A stretch of DNA of 64,000 bases, taken from NCBI GenBank assembly GCA_050010595.1, contig JBEKKS010000010.1:36073-100072 (forward strand), read 5' to 3'. Source of the DNA: Palsa-513 sp050010595. GTDB taxonomy: Bacteria > Actinomycetota > Thermoleophilia > Solirubrobacterales > Solirubrobacteraceae. The notes under the pieces are model-generated. The model saw only the letters and a list, made by a program, of their open reading frames with translations, made no database searches and was not told where the DNA came from. Of this stretch, positions 41,389 through 49,346 are shown in pieces; positions within the stretch are counted from its first letter, which is position 1; each line of letters begins with the position of its first letter. A program made the translations under genes and the position numbers.

Positions 41389-42612
41389 ATGCCTGACGCT
41401 CCCGCCAACCCGAGCGCCGGCTCACGCCGGCGAACTATCGCTGCGCTCGCTGCGCTCGCTGCCTCCGCCGCGTGCTTCCTGACCGTCGAGAGCCTGCCGA
41501 TCGGTCTGCTGCCACAGATCTCCGGGAGCATGCACCGGTCGCTTGCGGCGACCGGCCTGCTCGTGACGATCTACGCCGTCGTCGTAGTGGCCGCGACGGT
41601 TCCACTGACCTACCTGACGCGCCCGCTCTCGCGGCGCGTGCTGCTCGGCGGCGTCGCAGCGGCGCTCGTACTCGGAAGCCTTGCCTCGGCCGCCGCACCA
41701 AACTACGGGCTCCTCGTCGGCGCGCGCGTCTTCACCGCACTCGCACAGGCGATCTTCTGGGCGGTGGGCCCGGTGGCGGCGGCCGGGCTGGTGAGTCCGG
41801 CCGCGCGGGGACACGCCGTGACGGCGGTCTTCGCCGGTAGCGCCGCCGGCATCGTGCTGGGGCTACCGGCCGGCACATGGCTCGGCCGCGTGGCCGGGTG
41901 GCGGTTCGCCTTCGTGGTCCTGGCCGCCGTCGCGCTCCTGGTCCTCGTCGCGATCGTGCTGACGCTTCCGCGCGGGAAAGAGTCGGCCGGCGTGATCGCG
42001 GGCGAGCGCATCCCGAACCCGCGCCACTACCGCAAGCTCGTCCTCGCGATCGTCCTCGTCGTCACCGCGTTCTATACGACCTACACCTACATCAGCCCCT
42101 TCCTGACGCGCGTCAGCGGCGTGGCCCACGACGACGTTGCCCTGGTTCTGCTGGGCGCCGGCCTGACCTCGACGGTCGGCCTCGCAAGCGGGGGCTTCCT
42201 CTATGCACGCCATCCGCGCGCCGCGCTGACGATCCCGGTGGCCGTGATGGCCGCCGCCCTGCTCTGCCTGTTCGCTTTCGCGCACCAGACGGTGCTCGCC
42301 CCGGCGTTCATAGCACTCGACAATCTCGGCCTCGGCCTCCTCGACGTCGCCGCACAGACGGCCGTGATCGAGATCGGTCCGCAGGACGCGGAGATCGGCA
42401 CCGCATGGTTCTCGTCGGCGTTCAACGCGGGTATCGCGAGCGGCCCGCTGGTCGGCGCGCTAGCTCTCAGTGCCTCAGGACTGCGAGCGACAGCGCTCGC
42501 GGGCGCTGCGATCGCGGCCGTTGCGCTGGCAGTGCTGGTCTTCCCGGAGCGCCTCGTCGCGCGACTCGCGCCTCGTCGGGGTGTTCGGCCTTCGCGAGCT
42601 CGCAGCGAGTGA
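41389..42612 (+). CDS. MFS transporter, sugar-efflux (AraJ/SotB-like) type
   Basis: 407 residues from ATG 41389; the frame is open far upstream but those codons lie antisense to the regulator gene. Twelve hydrophobic segments. MFS motif A-like region LTYLTRPLSRRVLLGG between spans 2 and 3, and the LDNLGLGLLDVAAQTAVIEI region in the second half, as in arabinose/drug efflux proteins. Exports sugars or toxic analogues by proton antiport. Controlled by the divergent LacI protein. Confidence 0.88.
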   Translation: MPDAPANPSAGSRRRTIAALAALAASAACFLTVESLPIGLLPQISGSMHRSLAATGLLVTIYAVVVVAATVPLTYLTRPLSRRVLLGGVAAALVLGSLASAAAPNYGLLVGARVFTALAQAIFWAVGPVAAAGLVSPAARGHAVTAVFAGSAAGIVLGLPAGTWLGRVAGWRFAFVVLAAVALLVLVAIVLTLPRGKESAGVIAGERIPNPRHYRKLVLAIVLVVTAFYTTYTYISPFLTRVSGVAHDDVALVLLGAGLTSTVGLASGGFLYARHPRAALTIPVAVMAAALLCLFAFAHQTVLAPAFIALDNLGLGLLDVAAQTAVIEIGPQDAEIGTAWFSSAFNAGIASGPLVGALALSASGLRATALAGAAIAAVALAVLVFPERLVARLAPRRGVRPSRARSE

Positions 42613-42613
42613 G

Positions 42614-42650
42614 CGTGCGTGCGCCCGGCCACTGACCGGGCGCACGCACG
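42614..42650. terminator. bidirectional terminator between MFS and catalase genes
   Basis: CGTGCGTGCGCCCGG (42614-42628), 7-base loop, CCGGGCGCACGCACG (42636-42650): a perfect 15-bp stem exactly between two convergent genes. Confidence 0.88.
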
Positions 42651-42657
42651 AGGCTGA

Positions 42658-44160
42658 TCAGAGGCGGGCTGCCGCCGTGGTCGCTGAGGCGCCGTTTGTG
42701 CCGACGCCCTGCAACCCGAGACCGGCGGCGATGTTCGAGCCGAGCTCAGCGTCGACCTTGTACCAGTGCTCGACGGCGCGAACCTGGACATCGTGCTCGA
42801 CACCGTCAGACATGTGATCGACGATGTTGCCGGTCAGGTTGCGCTTGTCGGTGTCGCTGAGTACCTCGCGATAGAGCGTGCCCGCCTGGCCGTAGTCGTC
42901 GTCCTGCGCGTGGAGCTCCTGGGCCGTGCGGACGATCTCTCCGCTTGCCTCCCAGCTCGGATCCGGGTAGCGCTCCGGGTCGGCATGCGGCCCCCCGTAG
43001 CTGTTGGGCGCGTAGACCGGGGCGCCGCCGTTGTGGTCGTAGCGCATCGCGCCGTCCTTGTTGTAGGTGTGGACGGGGCTCTGCGGGCGGTTGATCGGCA
43101 GCTGCAGGTAGTTCGGGCCGATCCGGTAGCGGTGCGTGTCCGGGTAGCTGAAGAGGCGCCCGAGCAGCATCCGGTCGGGACTTGGACCGATGCCGGGGAC
43201 CATGTTCGCCGGCTCAAACGCAGACTGCTCAACCTCGGCGAAGAAGTTCTCCGGGTTGCGGTCGAGCACGAGGCGCCCAATCGTGATCGGCTCGTAGTCC
43301 GAGTGCGGCCAGACCTTTGTCAGATCGAACGGATTGAAGCGATAGGCGGCCGCGTCCTCGAAAGGCATGATCTGCATCTCGAGGCGCCAGACCGGCGCTT
43401 CGCCCTTGGCGATCGACTCGTAGAGGTCACGTCGATGGAAGTCGGCGTCCTGGGCCACCATCGCGGCAGCCTCCTCGCGGGTGAAGTTCTCGACGCCCTG
43501 CTCGGTCTTGAAGTGGTACTTGACCCAGAAGCGCTCGCCGCCCTTGTTGATCCACATGAACGTGTGGCTGCCGTAGCCGTTCATGTGGCGCAGCGTGCGG
43601 GGCGTGCCGCGATCCGACATCAGGAACGTCACCTGCTGGTAGGACTCGGGCGAGAGCGACCAGAAGTCCCACTGGGCGTTGTTGGAGCGCAGGCCCGTGT
43701 CCCCCATCCGCTTCTGCGAATGGATGAAGTCGGAGAACTTCGAGGGGTCACGGATGAAGAAGACCGGGGTGTTGTTGCCGACCAGGTCGTAGTTGCCCTC
43801 CTCCGTGTAGAACTTCAGCGCGAAGCCGCGCGGGTCGCGCACCGTGTCGGCCGAGCCGAGCTCGCCGGCGACCGTCGAGAAGCGTGCGAAGACGGGCGTC
43901 TTCTTGCCGACCTGCCCGAGGAAGCTCGCGCTCGTCCACTGCGTGACGTCCTCGGTCACCTCGAAGAAGCCGTGGGCGCCGTAGCCGCGCGCGTGAACGA
44001 CACGCTCAGGCACGCGTTCGCGATTGAACTGCGCCATCTTCTGGATCAGGTAGTGGTCCTGCAGCAGGATCGGGCCATCTGGCCCGGCGGTCAGGGAGTG
44101 CTCGTCACTCGGCGCGGGGATGCCGGCGTCGGTCGTCGTATGCGGGGGCTTCTCGCTCAC
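42658..44160 (-). CDS. katA: monofunctional heme catalase
   Basis: 500 residues, small-subunit clade. Catalytic His in RVVHARGYGAHG, Asn in YDLVGNNTPVFF, heme-ligand Tyr in RLFSYPDTHRYR (R-x-F-x-Y). Decomposes hydrogen peroxide in the cytosol. Overlaps the end of the Fur-type regulator gene by ATGA, so both are on one transcript starting at the regulator. Confidence 0.96.
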   Translation of the reverse strand: MSEKPPHTTTDAGIPAPSDEHSLTAGPDGPILLQDHYLIQKMAQFNRERVPERVVHARGYGAHGFFEVTEDVTQWTSASFLGQVGKKTPVFARFSTVAGELGSADTVRDPRGFALKFYTEEGNYDLVGNNTPVFFIRDPSKFSDFIHSQKRMGDTGLRSNNAQWDFWSLSPESYQQVTFLMSDRGTPRTLRHMNGYGSHTFMWINKGGERFWVKYHFKTEQGVENFTREEAAAMVAQDADFHRRDLYESIAKGEAPVWRLEMQIMPFEDAAAYRFNPFDLTKVWPHSDYEPITIGRLVLDRNPENFFAEVEQSAFEPANMVPGIGPSPDRMLLGRLFSYPDTHRYRIGPNYLQLPINRPQSPVHTYNKDGAMRYDHNGGAPVYAPNSYGGPHADPERYPDPSWEASGEIVRTAQELHAQDDDYGQAGTLYREVLSDTDKRNLTGNIVDHMSDGVEHDVQVRAVEHWYKVDAELGSNIAAGLGLQGVGTNGASATTAAARL

Positions 44161-44594
44161 TTCATTGCTCCTTGCGGGGTGGTTTGGCAGTTCGGGCAGA
44201 GGCCCCAGTAGGTCACCTCGGCCTCATCGACTTGGAAGCCGTGGGTCGCCGTCGGCTCGAGGCAGGGCGCGGCACCATGGGCGCAGTCGACATCCGCGAC
44301 GGCGCCGCAGGAACGGCAGACGATGTGGTGATGGTTGTCGCCGACGCGCGTCTCGAAGCGGGCAGGACTCCCCGCGGGCTCGATGCGCCGCAGCAGACGG
44401 GCTTGCGTCAGCGCGGCGAGCACGTCATAGACGGCCTGCGTCGAGATCGAGCCAAGCCGCTCGCGCGCGGCGCGCGCGATCTCCTCAACCGTCGCGTGGC
44501 TGGCGCCGCGGGCCGCGTCGAGCACCGCCAGCCGCGGCGCAGTCACGCGCAGGCCTGCCGCACGTAGCTCGCTGGCCTGGGTGTCGCTGGGCAC
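44157..44594 (-). CDS. Fur/PerR-family regulator of catalase
   Basis: 145 residues from GTG 44594 (a TTG directly before it at 44597 is an alternative). Winged helix: LRAAGLRVTAPRLAVLDAAR, ISTQAVYDVLAALTQ. Regulatory metal site around DNHHHIVCRSCG; structural zinc from CRSC and CPNC. Position directly before katA is the actinobacterial FurA-KatG/CatR-CatA arrangement, in which peroxide oxidation relieves repression. Candidate operator 44616-44628. Confidence 0.93.
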   Translation of the reverse strand: MPSDTQASELRAAGLRVTAPRLAVLDAARGASHATVEEIARAARERLGSISTQAVYDVLAALTQARLLRRIEPAGSPARFETRVGDNHHHIVCRSCGAVADVDCAHGAAPCLEPTATHGFQVDEAEVTYWGLCPNCQTTPQGAMK

Positions 44595-44615
44595 CAAGGC
44601 AACCTAGCACCAAAC

Positions 44616-44628
44616 TGGAATCATTCAA
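44616..44628. promoter_or_regulatory. candidate Fur/PerR box
   Basis: TGGAATCATTCAA: arms TGGAAT and ATTCAA around a central C, 5 of 6 positions symmetric, 22 bp upstream of the regulator start, in the expected promoter area. AT-rich for this genome. Confidence 0.55.
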
Positions 44629-44660
44629 GTGAACATGGTGTGGCCGTAGACTGAGCGACG

Positions 44661-44984
44661 ATGGCGCGCGTGCATGTGCTGAGCGACGACCTCCTGTTCG
44701 GCTCGCGCCTGCAGGCCGAGCTGTCCGGCGCGGGCCACGACGTGACGCTCGGCGCCACCGTGCCCGGGCCGATCGATGCGCTCGTGCTAGATCTGACACA
44801 CGATGCGCCAGCGAGGCTGGTTGGACTCGAAGCGATCCCGACGGTCGCCTTCTACTCGCACGTCGAGGCGGATGTGCGCGAGCACGCGCTGGCGGCGGGG
44901 ATCGAGCTCGTTGTGCCGCGCTCGCGGATGGCCCGCGAGCCGGCGGCGCTGCTCGCGCGCGCCCTCGGTTCTACTGCGCGTTGA
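44661..44984 (+). CDS. response-regulator receiver-like protein (107 aa)
   Basis: ATG 44661. A CheY-like fold is suggested by VHVLSDDLLFGSRLQAELSG, DALVLDL (possible phospho-Asp near residue 44), PTVAFYSHVEADVREHALAA and GIELVVPRSRM, i.e. alternating strands and helices ending in a Ser-Arg rather than the usual Lys switch. Probably a degenerate receiver used for protein contacts. Overlaps the convergent next gene by 14 bases. Confidence 0.65.
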   Translation: MARVHVLSDDLLFGSRLQAELSGAGHDVTLGATVPGPIDALVLDLTHDAPARLVGLEAIPTVAFYSHVEADVREHALAAGIELVVPRSRMAREPAALLARALGSTAR

Positions 44985-45333
44985 GGCGTCGGTGCTGCTC
45001 GCGCACGGTGTAGGGGCGACCCCACATCGGCTCGACCGGAGCGCGGCCTTCGCGCACGTCGCGGACGATCAGCTCGCCCGTGATCGCGTTGTCGTCAAGC
45101 AGCGAGAGAGCGGTACGCACCGCCGGCACCGCGGCCGCGTGGCCGAAGCGATGAGCGACGAGAATGTGCCAGTGCCAATCGCTCTCCGAATAGGGCTGGG
45201 CGTTACAGACGACGAGCGCGACCGCTGCATCGACATAGCGCTCGACATCGTCGATCCGCAGATCGAACTCGAGGTCGGTCCAGTCCTCGGGCAGCGAGTC
45301 GACGATCTCCTGGAAAGCGTCCGTGAGCCCCAT
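44971..45333 (-). CDS. conserved-looking hypothetical protein (120 aa)
   Basis: ATG at 45333. Begins GLTDAFQEIVDSLPEDWTDL, then EFDLRIDDVERYVDAAVALV, SDWHWHILVAHRFGHAA and a C-terminal VREQHRRLNAQ. Mixed alpha/beta, cytosolic, with Trp/His cluster WHWH. Not assigned to a family. Its 5' end overlaps the divergent methyltransferase start by 11 bases. Confidence 0.7.
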   Translation of the reverse strand: MGLTDAFQEIVDSLPEDWTDLEFDLRIDDVERYVDAAVALVVCNAQPYSESDWHWHILVAHRFGHAAAVPAVRTALSLLDDNAITGELIVRDVREGRAPVEPMWGRPYTVREQHRRLNAQ

Positions 45334-46084
45334 CGGCCCTAAGCCTACCGGGCGGACCTATCGCGAGTTCGCGCGCGTCTACGACGACGTGATGGACGAT
45401 CCACGACCGAAGGTGGCGCGCGTGCTCGAGCTTGTCGAGCGCCACAACCCGGCTGCGCGCACGCTGCTCGAGCTCGGCTGTGGCACCGGCACGATCCTCG
45501 CCGGCCTGCACCGCTTCTCCCGCACCGGGATCGACCGCTCGCCCGAGATGCTCGCGATCGCGCGCGAGAAGGTTCCGGAGGCCCGCCTGATCGAGGGCGA
45601 CATCGCCGACTTCCACCTCGCTGAGCGCTTTGACGTGGTGATCTGCGTCTTCGACACGCTCAACCACCTGCCGACATTCGAGCTGTGGCAGGCGCTCTTT
45701 GCCTGCGTGAAGGAGCATCTCGCCGAGGGTGGCGTCCTCATCTTCGACGTGAACACGGCGACCAAGATCCGTGGGCTCGCCGGTCACGGACCATGGTTCT
45801 GGCAGGCAGGCGAGACGACCGTGGCAATGAACGTAGATCCGCCGGATCCGACCGGCCTATCGCAGTGGAACGTGTGGCTGGTCGAGCACCACGCCGACGG
45901 GAGCTACAGCGGTGTGCACGAGCCGATCGGCGAGCTAGGCGTCGAGCTCGACCGAATCGACGCCGCGCTCACCGAGGCCGGCTTCAGCGTTCTCGAGACG
46001 CTCGACGAGGAAGGCGCTCCACCGGACGCCGACGCCGAACGCGTCCACTTCGCAGCCCGCCCGCTAGAGAACGCACGCGCCTAG
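45323..46084 (+). CDS. class I SAM-dependent methyltransferase
   Basis: 253 residues from GTG 45323. Motif I LLELGCGTGTILAGL, acidic residue after the second strand (TGIDRSPEMLAIAR), IEGDIADFHL, and DVVICVFDTLNHLPTFELW, as in methyltransferases of the type 11/25 group acting on small molecules. Substrate unknown. The overlap with the divergent gene could mean a later start, but no good one is seen before motif I. Confidence 0.85.
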   Translation: MSPIGPKPTGRTYREFARVYDDVMDDPRPKVARVLELVERHNPAARTLLELGCGTGTILAGLHRFSRTGIDRSPEMLAIAREKVPEARLIEGDIADFHLAERFDVVICVFDTLNHLPTFELWQALFACVKEHLAEGGVLIFDVNTATKIRGLAGHGPWFWQAGETTVAMNVDPPDPTGLSQWNVWLVEHHADGSYSGVHEPIGELGVELDRIDAALTEAGFSVLETLDEEGAPPDADAERVHFAARPLENARA

Positions 46085-46173
46085 CCACCAAGCCCGCGAT
46101 CCCGCCGGGCGAGGATCACCGCCCAGCACGCGCTCGCCCCAGCATCCCGGCCGCGCAGCGGTGACCGCAGCCG

Positions 46174-46350
46174 CTAAAGCTGTGACGCGAAGGTGTAGAT
46201 CACCATCGCGCTGACGACGACGACGAAGATGCGAAGCGCCCAGAGGCCAAGGGTCGCGTTGTGGCTGAGCGGAGCCCGGGGCACCGGGCGCTCCTTGTCG
46301 GCAGCGAGCTGGTCCGGCTCGAGGTAGGCGATCAGCTCTTCGTCGCTCAT
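46174..46350 (-). CDS. 58-residue membrane protein coupled to the Nramp transporter
   Basis: ATG overlaps the Nramp stop by ATGA. An acidic start (MSDEELIAYLEPDQLAADKE) is followed by a single transmembrane helix at about residues 36-55 (LGLWALRIFVVVVSAMVIYT). The N-terminus is probably cytosolic. Tight coupling suggests an accessory or stabilising subunit of the transporter. A longer frame through this region (to 47850) is an Arg-rich shadow and was rejected. Confidence 0.75.
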   Translation of the reverse strand: MSDEELIAYLEPDQLAADKERPVPRAPLSHNATLGLWALRIFVVVVSAMVIYTFASQL

Positions 46351-47705
46351 AGGACGTGGACCGTCTGGAGGAAGGAGTCGACGCCGTAGGCGGCGCCGCA
46401 GGCGGAGATGAAGATGACGATCGCGATCGCCACGCGGTTGAGCAGCCGCCCGTTCGTGAGGCGTCCCATCAGCGCGCGGTCGTTCGCGAGCATGATCATG
46501 AAGACGAGCGTGACCGGCAGCAGGACCGTCGCAAGCACGTTCGCGTTGAGCGCGATCGATAGCAACGGTGCACCGGGCACGAGGATCACGGCAGCGGCGA
46601 TCAGCGCGACCGCCGTGGTCGCGCTGTAGAAGAGGACCGCGCGGCGCGGCGAGCTGTTGAACGAGCTCGTGACGCCAATCGCCTCGCCGGCGGCGTAGCC
46701 CGTGCTGGCGGAGATCGTGAGGACCGCGACAGCCCCCGCCTCGATCAGGCCGAGCGCGAAGACCGTTCCGACGCCTGGGCCGGCGACGGCGCGCAGCGCC
46801 GCGGGGAAGCCCGCGCCCGCGAGACCGTTGATGCCCGCGCCCCCGTGCGTGACCAGCGCCGCGCCCGCGATCAGCGCGCCACAGCCGAAGATCGCTGCAA
46901 GTGCGCCGCCGGCGATCGTGTCGATCCGGCCCTGGGTCAGATCGCGCGGCGTGAGGCCCTTGTCGGCGGAGGCGCTCTGCTGGAAGAAGATCATCCACGG
47001 CGTCACCGTCGCGCCGATCGTCGATGCGATCAGCAGCAGAAGCGTGTTGAAGCTGCCACCGGGGAACGGCGAGAAGGTGGCGAGCGAGCTGCCGACCGTA
47101 GCCAAGTGGGGGTGGACCATGATCGCCGCGACAAGGAACAGGCCGTTGAAGATCGCGAGGCCGAGGACGATCCGCTCCCAGCGCCAGTAGCGACGGCCGC
47201 TCATCGTGAACAGCACGAGGAACACGCCGAGCGCCGCGGCGACGGCGGCACCGAGGTGGAAGTACGCAAGCCCGACTCGGATCGCGACGAACTCGGCGAT
47301 CAGCGTCACGAGGTTGGTGAACAGCAGGTCGGTTGCGGCGAACCAGCCCCAGACCGGGCCGTAGCGCTGCACCACGAGCTCGCCGTAGCCGCGGTGCGTA
47401 ACTGCGCCGACGCGCATGCTCATCTCCTGGCAGACCATCGCCATCGCGAAGGTGATGACGATGAACGGAAGGAAGAAGCCAAGCCCGTAAGCCGCCCCCG
47501 TCGCGGCGTAGGAGATCATGCTCGGCCCGTCGTTCTCGCCGAGCATCGCGAGGATGCCGGGGCCGACCAGCAGGTAGAGCAGGTACCAGCGACGGTTGTG
47601 CTCGCGCGCGCGATGGACGCGCGAGCGATCCTGCGAGCGCGCAGTGTCCTCGGGGGTCAGCAGCGGCGGCAGCGCTACGACGCCCGTGTCGGGCGGTGGC
47701 TTCAC
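46347..47705 (-). CDS. Nramp-family divalent metal transporter, non-canonical
   Basis: 452 residues, 11 spans. The family is clear from GPGILAMLGENDGPSM (TM1) and TVTPWMIFFQQSASADKGLT (TM6 and following loop). The canonical Mn/Fe-binding residues are changed: TM1 has E-N-D-G-P-S instead of D-P-G-N, and TM6 has T-P-W instead of M-P-H. Such changes are seen in Nramp-related proteins reported to carry Mg or Mn, so iron specificity should not be assumed. Gene starts inside the regulator stop (ATGA), giving a regulator-transporter-small protein operon. Confidence 0.9.
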   Translation of the reverse strand: MKPPPDTGVVALPPLLTPEDTARSQDRSRVHRAREHNRRWYLLYLLVGPGILAMLGENDGPSMISYAATGAAYGLGFFLPFIVITFAMAMVCQEMSMRVGAVTHRGYGELVVQRYGPVWGWFAATDLLFTNLVTLIAEFVAIRVGLAYFHLGAAVAAALGVFLVLFTMSGRRYWRWERIVLGLAIFNGLFLVAAIMVHPHLATVGSSLATFSPFPGGSFNTLLLLIASTIGATVTPWMIFFQQSASADKGLTPRDLTQGRIDTIAGGALAAIFGCGALIAGAALVTHGGAGINGLAGAGFPAALRAVAGPGVGTVFALGLIEAGAVAVLTISASTGYAAGEAIGVTSSFNSSPRRAVLFYSATTAVALIAAAVILVPGAPLLSIALNANVLATVLLPVTLVFMIMLANDRALMGRLTNGRLLNRVAIAIVIFISACGAAYGVDSFLQTVHVL

Positions 47706-48397
47706 GCGCCCTCCCCGTCGAGCTCGACGCGCATCGCGCGCGCCAGGTCGCCGCCGATCGTCTGCTCGCGCTCACCGAAGCGGAGGAAGAGCGGGCCGCC
47801 GAACGGCTGGCGCGAGGTGACCTCGAAGCCGTCGCCCGGGCGCACGCCACACTGCGCGAGGTAGCGCAGCATCCCGGGATCGGAGTCAGAGACGCGCACG
47901 AACGTGCCGCGGTCGCCCGGCTCGAGCGACTCGAGGCTGCGCGTCACGCGCTCGTCGAGCTCGAGCTCGGCGGTCGGGATCGGGTCGCCATGCGGGTCGA
48001 GCGTCGGGTTGCCGAGCTTTGTCGCGATCAGCTGCTCGAGATCCTCGGAGAGGACGTGCTCGAGGACCTCCGCCTCGTCGTGGACGCGGTCCCAGGACAT
48101 CTCGAGCGTCTCGGCAAGGAACAGCTCGAGCAGGCGGTGGTGGCGGATCACCTCGAGCGCGAGCCGCCGACCGTCGTCGGTCAGGCGCACGCCGCGGTAT
48201 GGCACGTGGGTGATCAGCCCCAGCTCGTCGAGCTTTCGCAGCATCGCCGAGACCGACCCGGGCGTGATCGCGAGACGCGCCGCGAGCGCGTTCGTCGAGA
48301 CCGGCTCGGAGCTGCGGCCCTCGAGCGCAAAGATCGCCTTCGCGTAGTCCTCGACTGCTGGGGAGCGTGCAAAATCTCTTGTGGCCAAAGCACACAT
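47702..48397 (-). CDS. DtxR/MntR-family metalloregulator
   Basis: 231 residues from ATG 48397. Winged HTH: AVEDYAKAIFALEG, LAARLAITPGSVSAMLRKL. Metal/dimerisation helices: HHRLLELFLAETLEMSWDRV, HDEAEVLEHVLS. A C-terminal FeoA/SH3-like domain spans residues 140-230. The set of His/Glu/Asp ligands fits Mn or Fe sensing. First gene of the operon; a large inverted repeat covers its start codon. Confidence 0.92.
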   Translation of the reverse strand: MCALATRDFARSPAVEDYAKAIFALEGRSSEPVSTNALAARLAITPGSVSAMLRKLDELGLITHVPYRGVRLTDDGRRLALEVIRHHRLLELFLAETLEMSWDRVHDEAEVLEHVLSEDLEQLIATKLGNPTLDPHGDPIPTAELELDERVTRSLESLEPGDRGTFVRVSDSDPGMLRYLAQCGVRPGDGFEVTSRQPFGGPLFLRFGEREQTIGGDLARAMRVELDGEGA

Positions 48398-48420
48398 AAG
48401 TTATGGCATGCCAAACTTAT
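48396..48420. promoter_or_regulatory. MntR/DtxR-type operator covering the regulator start
   Basis: ATAAGTT (48396-48402) and AACTTAT (48414-48420) flank TGGCATGCCA: a 25-bp near-palindrome similar in look to known MntR/DtxR boxes. The ATG complement at 48395-48397 lies at its edge. It also sits 24 bp upstream of the divergent ygfZ-like gene. Confidence 0.78.
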
Positions 48421-48443
48421 TGTCAAGGCGGTATCGTCAAAGC

Positions 48444-49346
48444 GTGGACGCTGCGCAATACACGGCCGCGACCGACGCTGTCGGCGTCATCGACCGCTCC
48501 GAACGCGGCAAGCTCGCGCTGAGCGGCGAGGAGGCCGTCGCGTTTCTCGACTCGCTGCTCTCGCAGGACATCGCGGCGATCCCACTCGGCGGCGGCGCCG
48601 ACGCGACGCTGCTCGAGCCCAAAGGCCACATGCTCGCCGAGGTCCGCGTTCTGCGGACCGAGGATGAGCTGCTGCTCGACTGCGAGCGCGTCGCGCTGCA
48701 GGCGCTGTTCGACGCGCTGCACAACGGCTCGGTCGGCTGGAAGGTCGAGCTGCACAAGCGGACGTTGGAGAGCGGTCTGCTCTCGGTCGTGGGCGCACTG
48801 TGGGATGAGGTGGTTGGGCAGCCTGCGCTGGCTTGGGAGCACTCGCATGTGGTGAGCGAGGTTGGCGGTGTCTCGGTGCGGTTGGTTCGCTCGCGGCTGG
48901 GGGTGGATGTGCTCTGCGCGGCGGCCGAGCTCGAACGCGTGCGCGCCGGCCTCGGCGGTGTGACGATTGGCGAGGACGTGTACGAGTGCGTGCGGATCGA
49001 GGCGGGAATCCCGCGCTACGGGATCGACATGGACGAGGCGACGATGCCCCAGGAAGCGGGCCTGCACGAGACGGCGGTGTCGTTTACGAAGGGCTGCTAC
49101 ATCGGTCAGGAGACCGTCGCGCGCCTGTATTGGAAGGGCAAGCCGAATCGCCACCTGCGGCGGCTGCGCCTGCAGGAGCCGCTCGCGCCGGGGACGGCGC
49201 TGTTCCTCGGCGAGCGGCAGGTCGGGAGCGTCACGAGCAGCACCACCTCCCCCAGGCTCGGCGCGATCGCGATCGGGATGGTGCGCCGCGAAGCGGAACC
49301 GGGTGCCGAGCTCGCGCCGGGGGCGCTCGTAGAGTCCCTCGCATGA
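48444..49346 (+). CDS. ygfZ: YgfZ/GcvT-like folate-binding protein
   Basis: 300 residues from GTG 48444; an upstream extension would cross the metal operator. Signature KGCYIGQETVARLYWKG (the KGCYxGQE motif), with GKLALSGEEAVAFLDSLLSQ near the N-terminus and EAGIPRYGIDMDEATMPQEA before it. YgfZ binds tetrahydrofolate and helps Fe-S enzyme repair. Stop overlaps the next start by ATGA. Confidence 0.9.
   Translation: MDAAQYTAATDAVGVIDRSERGKLALSGEEAVAFLDSLLSQDIAAIPLGGGADATLLEPKGHMLAEVRVLRTEDELLLDCERVALQALFDALHNGSVGWKVELHKRTLESGLLSVVGALWDEVVGQPALAWEHSHVVSEVGGVSVRLVRSRLGVDVLCAAAELERVRAGLGGVTIGEDVYECVRIEAGIPRYGIDMDEATMPQEAGLHETAVSFTKGCYIGQETVARLYWKGKPNRHLRRLRLQEPLAPGTALFLGERQVGSVTSSTTSPRLGAIAIGMVRREAEPGAELAPGALVESLA

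Noticed and set aside
42766..44211. 481-codon rightward frame opposite the catalase
   Set aside because: Catalase motifs on the other strand are complete; this frame shows no domain.
46174..47850. 558-codon leftward frame through the Nramp locus
   Set aside because: Only its last 58 codons are real (the small membrane protein); the rest is an Arg/Pro-rich alternate frame of the Nramp gene.
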